A DNA stretch of 64,000 bases from PALSA-1316 sp964499365 (GTDB lineage Bacteria; Nitrospirota; Thermodesulfovibrionia; Thermodesulfovibrionales; UBA6898): contig CAZCKU010000005.1 of NCBI GenBank assembly GCA_964499365.1, positions 155,706 through 219,705 on the forward strand, in the 5' to 3' direction. Shown piece by piece: positions 17,178 through 24,724 of the stretch. Numbering within the stretch: position 1 is the first letter of the stretch; each line of letters opens with the position of its first letter. A program made the translations under genes and the position numbers. A model generated the notes under the pieces. It searched no databases. It worked only from the letters and a program-made list of their open reading frames with translations, and had not been told where the DNA came from.

Positions 17178-17453
17178 TCAGGAGCCGCCGATAATCAGTG
17201 TCAGGCTCGCATCACTGAATGCCCAGATGACCAGCATGCCGTCCGCACGTGGTCTGAATTCATCTCCGCCCTGCAGTATATGGTCTTGCCGGTCGCCCTC
17301 CTGCGTGAGAAGGACAGTACCCGACTCGCACCGTATGCATGAGCAGCACCGGGCCCCGATTCTTCTCGTCTCATTTCCTGTCATAGCCAGCTGCCCCTGA
17401 AGAGGTATCCCCTCAAGGCTGAAGGCAGAACAGGACCTGAACAGCCTCAGCAT
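17178..17453 (-). CDS. DUF2917-like small protein
   Basis: From an internal ATG it has 91 residues. The segment ESGTVLLTQEGDRQDHILQGGDEFRP matches DUF2917 (a cupin-like small family with WLTQEGD-DH-L-GE). A longer frame from GTG 17570 would run through the inverted-repeat operator and is unlikely to be translated. It is divergent from the MocR-type regulator at 17634, the usual neighbourhood of this family. Function unknown; no clear ribosome-binding site supports one start over another. Confidence 0.55.
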   Translation of the reverse strand: MLRLFRSCSAFSLEGIPLQGQLAMTGNETRRIGARCCSCIRCESGTVLLTQEGDRQDHILQGGDEFRPRADGMLVIWAFSDASLTLIIGGS

Positions 17454-17529
17454 AGTATGCACTGCATGGTACATGTCGAAATAATACACCTGACGATGCA
17501 ATAATAACAGATGCAGTGTCAGCATATTA

Positions 17530-17569
17530 TGACCGGTACAGTTTTGAATCGCAATAACTGTACCGGTCA
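17530..17569. promoter_or_regulatory. Perfect 14-bp inverted repeat, probable MocR operator
   Basis: TGACCGGTACAGTT (17530-17543) and AACTGTACCGGTCA (17556-17569) are exact reverse complements separated by 12 bp; centre-to-centre distance is 26 bp. It sits between the divergent DUF2917 and MocR genes, where MocR-type regulators bind paired sites. Confidence 0.8.
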
Positions 17570-17633
17570 CCGGTGCGCCGAACTGTATATTTTCAATAGT
17601 GCAGCAGTGCTGTAAGATTAAGAAGGGAAGAAA

Positions 17634-19046
17634 ATGAAGACAACTCTCTATGATTCGGTCTCAGGCCGCATTGAACAGATGATCTCAGGCGGTGTATATG
17701 CATGCGGCGACAAAATCCCGTCTGTACGCACTCTCAGCAGCCAGATGAAAGTCAGCGTAACGACGGTGCTGGAGGCATACCGACTGCTTGAAGACAGGGG
17801 CCTTATAGACTGCAGACCCCAATCGGGATACTACGTGCGATCGGCTGCATCCCAGAGTCTGCCTGAGCCGGAGATTTCCGACCCGGTTATGGAACCCACC
17901 ACGGTAACGGTAAGCGATCTTTCGATGATGGTCATGCAGGATACCCGCAGGGGCGATTTCATCCAGCTCGGCGCTGCCATCCCCAACAGCGATCTGCTTC
18001 CTGCGGACCGCCTGAGCAGGATCATGTCGCAGGTCACGCGCAGATTCGGCCCCAGGAGTCTTGCCTACGAATTTGCGCCCGGCGTGGAGTCACTGCGGGC
18101 ACAGATAGCAAAACGGGCCCTGTATTCCGGCTGCACCATGACCCCTGACGATATCATTATCACCTCCGGATGCCAGGAGGCGATTGTGCTTGCTCTTCAG
18201 GCGCTCTGCAGACGCGGAGACACCGTGGCTGTCGAGTCGCCCACCTTCTATAATTTTTTTCAGGCCATCGAAGCGCTCGGGCTCATGGCTCTCGAAATAC
18301 CGACACATCCACGAAATGGCGTATGCGTGGAGACACTGCGCAGAACGCTCAGGCAGACCAGGGTAAAAGCGTGTCTCCTTACCCCGAACTTCAATAACCC
18401 TCTCGGCAGCTGCATGCCTGACAGCTCTAAGCAGGCATTGGTGAACCTTCTTGCAGAACGCAATATCCCGCTTATAGAGGATGATATATACGGTGATCTC
18501 GCCTATTCAATCAGGCGGCCTTTCACCGCCAAATCCTTTGACCGGACAGGCAATGTAATTCTCTGCTCTTCGTTTTCAAAGACCCTTGCGCCCGGCTACC
18601 GCATAGGCTGGATAGCGCCGGGTCGCCTGTATGCGGAGGTGCTCCGTCTCAAGTCCGTAGGCAGTCTCGGTACTGCTACACCCACGCAACTGGCCCTTTC
18701 CGCCTTTATAGCCGACGGCGGGTACGACCGGCACCTGCGGCGGATACGAAAGGCATATGCACAGAATGTAAGCAGGCTCGCCGCGGTGGTTAGCGAGCAT
18801 TTTCCGGCGGGCACCAAAGTGACCCGTCCGCAGGGCGGACATGTTCTCTGGATTGAACTTCCGAAGAAATCGGATTCAATATCACTCTACGAAAAGGCAC
18901 GCAGGGCGAAGATATCAATAGCGCCCGGCCCGATCTTCTCCTCCCAGTCCAAATATCGGAACTGTTTCAGGTTAAACGCCTCCGTGTGGTCCGACAAGAT
19001 ACGTGACGCCGTCGTAATGCTGGGAAGACTCGCATCCCGCTGCTGA
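17634..19046 (+). CDS. MocR-type (GntR HTH plus aminotransferase domain) transcription regulator
   Basis: 470 residues. An N-terminal GntR winged helix (5-70: KIPSVRTLSSQMKVSVTT, LEDRGLI) is fused by a linker to a fold-type I aminotransferase domain. The PLP lysine lies in SSFSKTLAPGYRIGW, and NFNNPLGSCMP is the usual cofactor-side motif. MocR proteins use PLP or amino adducts as effectors and generally control an adjacent divergent gene. Here that would be the DUF2917 gene through the inverted repeat in between. Confidence 0.92.
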   Translation: MKTTLYDSVSGRIEQMISGGVYACGDKIPSVRTLSSQMKVSVTTVLEAYRLLEDRGLIDCRPQSGYYVRSAASQSLPEPEISDPVMEPTTVTVSDLSMMVMQDTRRGDFIQLGAAIPNSDLLPADRLSRIMSQVTRRFGPRSLAYEFAPGVESLRAQIAKRALYSGCTMTPDDIIITSGCQEAIVLALQALCRRGDTVAVESPTFYNFFQAIEALGLMALEIPTHPRNGVCVETLRRTLRQTRVKACLLTPNFNNPLGSCMPDSSKQALVNLLAERNIPLIEDDIYGDLAYSIRRPFTAKSFDRTGNVILCSSFSKTLAPGYRIGWIAPGRLYAEVLRLKSVGSLGTATPTQLALSAFIADGGYDRHLRRIRKAYAQNVSRLAAVVSEHFPAGTKVTRPQGGHVLWIELPKKSDSISLYEKARRAKISIAPGPIFSSQSKYRNCFRLNASVWSDKIRDAVVMLGRLASRC

Positions 19047-19243
19047 AGACAGTTCATCTTTTCCTGAAAGTGACCGCAATAGTCGGTCTTTCCATTTACA
19101 CACCTTGCAAACAGAATTGGTGACTCACACCTACGGGTGGACGCACTTGCCTCCATGTACTTGATGGGTCAGGACAAGTTCACCGACAAAGCAATAGCAT
19201 GAAGCAACTTAAAAGTTGATAATTCATGATTGAAACATTCAAT

Positions 19244-19272
19244 AAAAAAGGGCGGGAAGTATTTTCCCGCCC
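19244..19272 (-). terminator. Rho-independent terminator of the IPTL-CTERM gene
   Basis: Arms GGGCGGGAA (19250-19258) and TTCCCGCCC (19264-19272). On the minus strand the stem is followed by six T. It lies 28 bp after the stop at 19300. Confidence 0.9.
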
Positions 19273-19299
19273 TGATAAACTTAGCCTTAATATTGACTT

Positions 19300-19926
19300 T
19301 TAACCTGTTATCTTCTTTCTCCTCAGATAATAGACCGACACAACCCCTGCAAGTATTAAGAAGATTATCATTCCCCATTCGTTTATGGTTGGAACTCTCT
19401 GAACATTCTGAACAAGTGTTATATCAGGGAGTATCTGCCAATTTATAGTGCCTCTGACTGACGTATCAGCATCCCAGGTAGTTACAACAACTTCATAGTT
19501 GGTCCCAGCCGCAAGGTTGTCCGTTATCCTGGACAGAGGCCATTGAGATCCCCCATCATCATCACATACTATAAGATTGGCTGCAGGATTTGATGGATCA
19601 AAGCTCGGGCTATATAAAGCAATAAATGTATCCAACCCCGAACTTGGCAAAAGTGTCTCCATTGTATGGGACCCGGACGTGCCGGTAACAAAGGACTGGC
19701 TCTCATAAATATGATCACCCAATATAATCGGGCACAAATCATGGCCGCCCAATCTATTTTGTCCGGGAAAACTACCACCGGCGACAACCGGAGCATCACT
19801 AAGCGTTACAGTAAAAGTACTTGAACCAGAAATAGTCGAATCGAAAGTTGTCGCCATAACACTCTGAGGAAAGATTAACGCAATCAAGAGAAGTGTCACC
19901 ATTAAAGTTTTCTTTCGAACTAACAT
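19300..19926 (-). CDS. Exported protein with IPTL-CTERM sorting signal
   Basis: 208 residues with a signal peptide (about 1-25, basic then hydrophobic, ending VMA) and a C-terminal VPTINEWGM (178-186), a hydrophobic segment (186-200) and a basic tail LRRKK. That is the IPTL-CTERM variant of exosortase-type sorting signals, so it should be exported, processed at the membrane and displayed or released as a glycosylated or surface protein. The middle (LDTFIALYSPSFDPSNP, DNLAAGTNYEVVVTTWD) resembles pre-peptidase C-terminal-like beta-sandwich repeats. TAGGAGGTAAT precedes the ATG. A c-di-GMP riboswitch lies in its leader and a terminator behind it. No exosortase gene is in the window. Confidence 0.8.
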   Translation of the reverse strand: MLVRKKTLMVTLLLIALIFPQSVMATTFDSTISGSSTFTVTLSDAPVVAGGSFPGQNRLGGHDLCPIILGDHIYESQSFVTGTSGSHTMETLLPSSGLDTFIALYSPSFDPSNPAANLIVCDDDGGSQWPLSRITDNLAAGTNYEVVVTTWDADTSVRGTINWQILPDITLVQNVQRVPTINEWGMIIFLILAGVVSVYYLRRKKITG

Positions 19927-19967
19927 ACCAGTATTACCTCCTAGGATTTCTTTAGACTTTATTTATT

Positions 19968-20052
19968 TGCTGCAACAGCAACCCTGCTACCCCGATTAAT
20001 CTGAACCCGTGGTTTTGCATCCATCTTCTCAGCAGGTTCGCTCTTATATATA
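19968..20052 (-). ncRNA. c-di-GMP-I (GEMM-I) riboswitch
   Basis: Read on the minus strand, the leader has GAGCGAACC, then GAGAAGATGG (the GNRA-type hairpin side), GATGCAAAACCACGGG and GGGGTAGCAGGGTTGCTG. These follow the GEMM-I order GGGCAAACC / GAAA hairpin / GACGCAAAGCC-CGGG / AGG-TAGC-GGGTTACC. The position equivalent to G20 of Vc2 is G, and the ligand-stacking A of the GCAAA segment is kept, so c-di-GMP rather than cGAMP specificity is predicted. It ends about 42 bp upstream of the IPTL-CTERM gene start. On/off direction not determined. Confidence 0.75.
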
Positions 20053-20354
20053 TTCAAAGGTTAGATGCTACATTATCACATAAGAATTGTCAAATAACGT
20101 CAAATTTTTATAAATAATTATATCTAAGATTTTCTTATGATTACTGCTTGAAACTTTGCGTTTTTTTAATCGAATTGAAACTGTCGATTACAGTCAATTA
20201 TTATCCATAGAAGTCCACAATAAATATGAGATAGTCAATCCGTTTGTTTCAGGAAGAAGTCGAAACGCCAACTAAGACGCATAAACACGAACCCAGAATT
20301 AATCAATATCTAATTCTCTCTCAATAATTCAGCTTCTCCCCTTATTTGGATTTT

Positions 20355-20384
20355 GCACCCCCCCTGTTAAACAGTATGGGGGGC
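20355..20384. terminator. Strong hairpin, possible bidirectional terminator
   Basis: CCCCCC...GGGGGGC with an inner CTGTT/AACAG stem. No long T-run follows on either strand, so a terminator role is uncertain. The rest of 20053-20504 is A+T-rich and shows no gene. Confidence 0.4.
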
Positions 20385-20504
20385 TTAGTTGTTCTGAACA
20401 GTATTTGTGTTGACAGCAGCTGTAAACGCAACTCGTAACCTGCTGTACTGAGAAGTACACTGACAAGTCCGCACACTGCAGCATGCAAGCAGCGGGGTCA
20501 GTTA

Positions 20505-20652
20505 CTCACAGAAGTAAGCACGGCCGGGCGTCATCAAGATTGTGATATGTACTTCCCGTACTCCGCGGTCAAGCGACCTTCGCAATTCCTGTTTGTTAGT
20601 CGGTGAATCAAGCACTGCAAAGGGGACAAGGGACGATGCGGAGTTGCAGGTG
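20505..20652. repeat. 148-bp direct repeat, intact copy A
   Basis: Begins CTCACAGAAGTAAGCACGG and ends GCGGAGTTGCAGGTG. The first 97 bp recur at 21777-21873 (copy B) and the last 65 bp recur at 33397-33461 (copy C), so the second occurrence is split by an 11.5-kb insertion. No coding function recognised. Confidence 0.9.
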
Positions 20653-20788
20653 GAGTGAACAGCCATGACGACGATTCTATCCCTCTCCGCTTCAGGATAT
20701 AATTGTGCGGAAAACAAGCCAGCTGCGCTTCGCCCATTACCCCATGGTCAAACCAGCAACGTTTCAAACAACCAAACGGACGAAAAAA

Positions 20789-21448
20789 CTACTGTCCACT
20801 GCGCACCGGCCAAACATAGTTGCTGCTGGGCTTATTGTCATCCGCCACAATGCCGTCGATCATACTGATGATCCAGGCTAAATCGGCGTCGATGCTACTT
20901 CCGGACCAGTAGCCGCTGGTCTGGACATTATCGAAAATATTACCCGGGGTCCAATGTCCTGTTCCTGCTGCATTCGTCAGCGCGGGATTTGTGTAGCCGC
21001 GATTTCTCGCACTCTGTACCATTGCCATCCACTCCAGCTTCGTCGGCAGCCTCCAGTCTCCAACATCCGAGCCGTCAGTCAATCCGCACAACCCGCTGCT
21101 GAGGCCCGCGGCCCAAAGCTTGGCATTATCCCATGTCAGATTTCCATTAATATTCTGAATGCCGCCGCTGGTATCTGTACACCGTGCGTTCTTCAGCCAT
21201 ATCGATCCTGTGCGGCAGTCCGTTACTGTTCCGTCGCCATTTGGACTGAAGGGATTGCTGTTTAATTCATATCTGCCAATGCAGTCGGTGGCTGCTGTCG
21301 TCTGTGATGTGCCGTCAGGAAAACTGATAGTCCCTGTGCCTGATAAATTAAGATCTCCGTTCACCTCAACTCCTGATGCGGCATACGCGGGTACGATAAC
21401 GACTAACATCAAAAAATATATGCATACAAACGTCTGCTTCCCCGGCAT
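20789..21448 (-). CDS. Exported DUF1566 (Lcl-type) protein
   Basis: 219 residues from an ATG preceded by GGGGAGGAA (a longer GTG start adds 7 residues and has no such site). Signal peptide about 1-25. A short tail-fibre-like stretch NGDLNLSGTGTISFPDGTSQ follows. From about residue 55 a DUF1566 domain runs to the end: GTVTDCRTGSIWLKNARC, LTWDNAKLWAAGL, DWRLPTKLEWMAM, YWSGSS and the terminal YVWPVRSGQ. Members are surface-exposed and function is unknown. It lies between copies A and B of the 148-bp repeat. Confidence 0.8.
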   Translation of the reverse strand: MPGKQTFVCIYFLMLVVIVPAYAASGVEVNGDLNLSGTGTISFPDGTSQTTAATDCIGRYELNSNPFSPNGDGTVTDCRTGSIWLKNARCTDTSGGIQNINGNLTWDNAKLWAAGLSSGLCGLTDGSDVGDWRLPTKLEWMAMVQSARNRGYTNPALTNAAGTGHWTPGNIFDNVQTSGYWSGSSIDADLAWIISMIDGIVADDNKPSSNYVWPVRSGQ

Positions 21449-21776
21449 CGGTTCCTCCCCTTGCTTCACAAATTCAGCCGTGAAACACGGCTATGTTATC
21501 GTCTTTATAATGGCTCTGTTATGGCAATCTGTCAACTGAATAAACGCACCGCAAATGGAGCTCGCCAACACATTAGATTCCCGGCAAATTAGCACCATTG
21601 AGCCGGATTCAGCCGTGATGGTTTGCCGGTGGATGAGGTATGTTAGTGGGGACCAGTACCCTCTCAGGTACGGGACATAATTTTGCAGATAGTCAGAAGG
21701 TGCGGCATACGTCCCGTATCATTGTCAGCCAGCATGTAACCTACACCGAGTCAGAGTAGGCCGTTAGTTCTGATGC

Positions 21777-21873
21777 CTCACAGAAGTAAGCACGGCCGGG
21801 CGTCATCAAGATTGTGATATGTACTTCCCGTACTCCGCGGTCAAGCGACCTTCGCAATTCCTGTTTGTTAGTC
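21777..21873. repeat. 148-bp repeat, left part (copy B) next to the insertion
   Basis: Identical to the first 97 bp of copy A. It stops exactly at CCTGTTTGTTAGTC (21860-21873), which reappears at the other side of the insertion. The preceding 21449-21776 holds no recognisable gene; an imperfect inverted repeat there (CCGGCAAA / TTTGCCGG) is noted separately. Confidence 0.9.
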
Positions 21874-21959
21874 TGAAAAATCTATATTTTTTCAGGTAGT
21901 TTGCTTTCTCTCTCTCGGGTTTGTGTTCGCTCTAACTCATAGGAATTAAAGGGGATTTA

Positions 21960-22070
21960 TGTATTCGGCGCGTCGTTTTCGGTTTGCCATTAAATTGCAC
22001 TTTCTGCCGGGTAATTGCCACTTTCACCATTCAGTTTGCCATTTTTCACAAGGGTCTCAATTTGCCTTCA
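21960..22070. repeat. Left-end transposase-binding sites of the Mu-like element
   Basis: Four TTTGCC/ATTGCC-type units occur in about 85 bp. The best, CCATTCAGTTTGCCATTTTT (within 22027-22048), is the reverse complement of both right-end sites. Confidence 0.75.
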
Positions 22071-22385
22071 GCGGCCCTTTAATATCTCCTTAAAGGCATC
22101 ATCAAGGCTATTTGAAACCTTCAACTCTCTCTCTCGGATCTGCTCCTCAGTAAAGGCCCTGAAGCGGCAGCGACATCCTTTATGTAGAAGCTTTATCATA
22201 CTCTGCCATATCGGATCAGTAATCAGAAATACTTTTTTATTCAAGAAGTTGCACGTTTCACACGTCTGTATGTCCTCGACTGCCACCCACTGCAAATAAG
22301 GCCGATGGGTTTTGTTCTCCAGACAGTCCTTGTAGCGCTGCCTGTGATACTTTCGGGACTCTCTGTCGTCACTGGCTTGGTTCAC
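22068..22385 (-). CDS. Mu gpF-like (phage head morphogenesis) C-terminal fragment
   Basis: 105 residues from a GTG with only a weak ribosome-binding site. YLQWVAVEDIQTCETC, then a proline-containing loop, then HKGCRCRFRAFTEEQ reproduce the C-terminal pattern of the Mu F / SPP1 gp7 family (D-x-x-T-C-x-x-C ... H-x-x-C-R-C). The normal protein is several times longer, so this looks like a truncated relic placed on the opposite strand at the left end of the element. It could alternatively be a short, independently used domain. Confidence 0.5.
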   Translation of the reverse strand: MNQASDDRESRKYHRQRYKDCLENKTHRPYLQWVAVEDIQTCETCNFLNKKVFLITDPIWQSMIKLLHKGCRCRFRAFTEEQIRERELKVSNSLDDAFKEILKGR

Positions 22386-22423
22386 GGTGATTCGGGTTAA
22401 ACTCCTCGATTTTGGCCTTCAAA

Positions 22424-22582
22424 ATGTCCGTCAATCCCCCAATATTGACGGACATGGCAACGGACAAGGCTCAATTATTGACGGACATGCTTAAAAATTC
22501 TTTCAAAACAATAAGTTGTGATAGATAAGCACTCTTTTTTCCTTCTCCATTACAGCCCTTCAATCTAAATATTGACGGACAT
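22424..22582. repeat. Four iteron-like copies of ATTGACGGACAT
   Basis: Copies at 22424-22435 (inverted), 22444-22455, 22477-22488 and 22571-22582. They lie in a non-coding gap between two minus-strand genes of the Mu-like element and differ from its end sites. Confidence 0.85.
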
Positions 22583-22589
22583 TGTTGAT

Positions 22590-22901
22590 TCACATCTGTG
22601 TTTTGATAATCGCATTGATCTTTTCTCTTATATTGGGCTCAAGAATGTACTTATGTAGCAACCGGTAGAGATCGAAATCACCCTGAGAACCGGCGCTCAT
22701 AGTATTGAGGGTGATAAATGCCACTACTCCGCTGTCGATCTGCTGCCGGGTCAGCCTCAGGTGGTATTCGCTCCCTCCGCAGGCTTCCTTATTGTAAAGG
22801 ACCGGATCACCCGGAGAGAGAGTTTCCAAGGCCTTCACAATCATCTCCCGAGCCCCTTCCCTTTGCTGCCAGACTTTACTTTTCTCCATATTCCACCTCA
22901 A
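22590..22901 (-). CDS. Hypothetical protein of the Mu-like element
   Basis: 103 residues; mixed charged and hydrophobic, no signal peptide or membrane segment, no motif recognised. An internal ATG at residue 5 (MEKSKVWQQREGAREM) is an alternative start. It lies between the iteron-like repeats and the zinc-ribbon gene on the same strand, so it probably belongs to the lysogenic, repressor-side transcript. Confidence 0.55.
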   Translation of the reverse strand: MRWNMEKSKVWQQREGAREMIVKALETLSPGDPVLYNKEACGGSEYHLRLTRQQIDSGVVAFITLNTMSAGSQGDFDLYRLLHKYILEPNIREKINAIIKTQM

Positions 22902-22918
22902 TTTCCACGCTCCCTTAT

Positions 22919-23425
22919 TTACATATCCCTTTCAAGGAAACGCAGCCTGTATATTCCGGCCACGATAAAAAAGCCGCCTGCAATTATGCCATAGTGCAGA
23001 TATTCCCTTATTGATACTGGAAAGACAGAAGCCAGACCACCTATACCGCAAAGCGCTGCAAAGAGAATAATCAACCTTTTCGTTAGCCTGTTGTATTCCG
23101 ATCTGTTCTGACTCTGCCGCAGTAAGTCAGCAACTGGTGTACCACAGGCAGGGCATGAAACAGCATCATAGGCAACCGGATTGTTACATTTAGGGCACGC
23201 TATAATAGAAGGCCCCTGAATAATAGGACGGTGATTAACATTGAGATCGCGTCCGACATTTACGTTAAGATCATGTCCAGCCTGGCCCCGAAAGTCTCCA
23301 TCGCCGGTCATGGACTGTCTCTGCTGCGAGGGTGCCTTTGTCCCCTCCTGGCGTTTCTCAGGTATTAAGCCTTTTTCTTGAATTTTTGATATCAGATCCG
23401 TGATCTTCTTTTCAGCGTCAGGCAC
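22919..23425 (-). CDS. Zinc-ribbon membrane protein of the Mu-like element
   Basis: 168 residues. Residues 41-64 contain short repeats (GDGDF, HDLNVN, GRDLNVN). A four-cysteine zinc ribbon CPKCNNPVAYDAVSCPAC spans 77-94, and two hydrophobic segments (about 117-135 and 144-160) would span the membrane. Directly downstream of the repressor gene on the same strand (9 bp), so likely expressed in the quiescent state. Such placement is typical of exclusion or host-benefit genes in temperate elements; that role is inference. Confidence 0.65.
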   Translation of the reverse strand: MPDAEKKITDLISKIQEKGLIPEKRQEGTKAPSQQRQSMTGDGDFRGQAGHDLNVNVGRDLNVNHRPIIQGPSIIACPKCNNPVAYDAVSCPACGTPVADLLRQSQNRSEYNRLTKRLIILFAALCGIGGLASVFPVSIREYLHYGIIAGGFFIVAGIYRLRFLERDM

Positions 23426-23434
23426 CGTTCCCCC

Positions 23435-24151
23435 CTATGAAGCGAGCTTTACCAGCTTGATGATCTTCCCTTTAAGGAGCGATTGTTTTGAGGGCTCCTC
23501 TTTCAATTCATCATACAGAAGAGCTATGAGATCAGCCTTTTTTCTGGGAGAGAGATGAAGGTCTTCTTTCTGGAAAACTTTTTCAATAGTCTCTACAATC
23601 TCTTTAAGAAAATGGAGATCTACAGTGGGTGATTTTACCCTCTTCCCTCTTAGCATTTCTCCTTCGCCAGTATATATCCAGTCTGTACTGATTCCTCTCC
23701 GAATACAGAAGCGAATAATTGTATCATGAGGAAGGTCAAACTCTGGATTATTGATCGAAGCGGAAAGATGTCCAGGCATGACCCCTAATTCCTTTTCAAC
23801 CTTGTCAACATATCTCGAAAAAACAACTGTGGAAGGCATTCCATCCGTTGATTCCGTCTTATACTCCTTTTCATAGAGTGCCTTAATAATTCTAGCGATT
23901 ACATTGAGTGCAGGAGCAATAGGTGTGTTAATCATCTCTCCCACTCCAGCAAAAAACCAATTAATATTAATATCCGTTTCCCTTATAAGCGCGGCCATGG
24001 TATCTGCCGAGGGGCTACTCTTTTCATTTTCGATGTCGGAAAGAGCCGCATGGGATATTCCGAGTTTCTTCCCCAACTCTACAAGGGTTAACCCTTTTTT
24101 CTTTCGGTACTCCCTTAATCTTCGACCTCTTAGAATCTTATCTGTCGGCAT
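23435..24151 (-). CDS. Repressor with tandem CI-type helix-turn-helix modules
   Basis: 238 residues from the ATG (a TTG 7 codons upstream is possible). An N-terminal XRE helix-turn-helix (about 8-65: LTLVELGKKLGISHAALSDIENEK) ends in ININWFFAGVGEM. A second, related module ends in ISTDWIYTGEGEML, the phrase typical of phage CI-like repressors. No S24 peptidase domain is present, so inactivation by RecA-stimulated self-cleavage is not expected. Divergent from the ner-like gene across a 62-bp control region, the position of Mu c. Confidence 0.8.
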   Translation of the reverse strand: MPTDKILRGRRLREYRKKKGLTLVELGKKLGISHAALSDIENEKSSPSADTMAALIRETDININWFFAGVGEMINTPIAPALNVIARIIKALYEKEYKTESTDGMPSTVVFSRYVDKVEKELGVMPGHLSASINNPEFDLPHDTIIRFCIRRGISTDWIYTGEGEMLRGKRVKSPTVDLHFLKEIVETIEKVFQKEDLHLSPRKKADLIALLYDELKEEPSKQSLLKGKIIKLVKLAS

Positions 24152-24165
24152 ACTTACAAAATTCC

Positions 24166-24195
24166 TTGACAAATGTAGGCGTGGTTACATATAGT
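24166..24195 (+). promoter_or_regulatory. Early promoter with overlapping operator
   Basis: TTGACA (24166-24171) and TATAGT (24190-24195) are 18 bp apart and face the ner-like gene. ATGTA-N8-TACAT (24173-24190) is a perfect inverted repeat lying between the two boxes, the expected place for repressor or Ner binding. Confidence 0.7.
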
Positions 24196-24213
24196 TTACT
24201 GAAGGAGGACGAC

Positions 24214-24420
24214 ATGGAGACAACCTTAAGCAAAAAAATAAGAGTGAGAATGATTATGAAAGATGTCAACGGAGCCCAAATCGCTCGCACCATAGGTGTC
24301 CATAGATCCCTCATCAATAAAACAATCAACGGGGAAAGAAAGTCCTTCAGAATCCGTAAGGGAATTGCCGACGCGCTCCAACTCAAAGTCAGCGATCTCT
24401 GGCCCGAGAAATCAAAATGA
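24214..24420 (+). CDS. Ner-like DNA-binding protein
   Basis: 68 residues from an ATG preceded by AAGGAGG. A helix-turn-helix is visible in VNGAQIARTIGVHRSLINKTINGER. First gene of the early operon and divergent from the repressor, the place of ner in phage Mu, where it damps early transcription. A longer upstream start lacks a ribosome-binding site. Confidence 0.75.
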   Translation: METTLSKKIRVRMIMKDVNGAQIARTIGVHRSLINKTINGERKSFRIRKGIADALQLKVSDLWPEKSK

Positions 24421-24521
24421 AATTCGCTCTCAAGTTTAATCATGCTGAAAGTATAAAGGGTTCCGCTAATCCCGTCAACGTCAATCATAGTCACCTTTTC
24501 CGTCTGGAGAAGATCTGTTGA
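24417..24521 (+). CDS. Possible small early protein (34 residues)
   Basis: The ATG overlaps the ner-like stop (ATGA) and the frame ends on a TGA that overlaps the TTG start of the next gene, so it would be tightly coupled on both sides. The sequence MKFALKFNHAESIKG... matches nothing I know. It may be a real coupling ORF or chance. Confidence 0.35.
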   Translation: MKFALKFNHAESIKGSANPVNVNHSHLFRLEKIC

Positions 24522-24724
24522 AACCATCACTCATGTCTGTAGGGAAAGAATATCTCTGGCGAGGCCGCATACTGGAGTTTGTGGAGCGTATTCCACGTAG
24601 CGGAGCGCGGCCAGCCAAGAACATATTTCGGTCAAACGACTTCGTCGGATTATACGGACCTGAAGATCAAGGGCTTGTTGAGTTCTCAGATAGACAGATC
24701 CAAGAGGTTGAGCTTGCTGCATGA
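24518..24724 (+). CDS. Hypothetical early protein of the Mu-like element
   Basis: 68 residues from a TTG, overlapping the gene after it by 4 bp (ATGA). The middle, GARPAKNIFRSNDFVGLYGPED, suggests a small beta-rich fold. No family recognised. The coupled arrangement in the early operon supports it being a gene. Confidence 0.5.
   Translation: MKPSLMSVGKEYLWRGRILEFVERIPRSGARPAKNIFRSNDFVGLYGPEDQGLVEFSDRQIQEVELAA

Noticed and set aside
20440..20510. GTAAC ... GTTAC pair before repeat copy A as an attC
   Set aside because: L-arm pairing is weak and no cassette-like gene lies at the proper distance.
20502..20767. Two overlapping minus-strand frames of 71 and 77 codons across repeat copy A
   Set aside because: They run through a non-coding repeat, have no ribosome-binding site and no recognisable family.
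21560..21655. Possible second attC (GCCAAC ... CCGGCAAA / TTTGCCGG ... GTTAG)
   Set aside because: The inner stem is real but the spacers between outer boxes and inner arms are 11-12 bp with poor pairing, and the boxes deviate at several positions. Not good enough to call.
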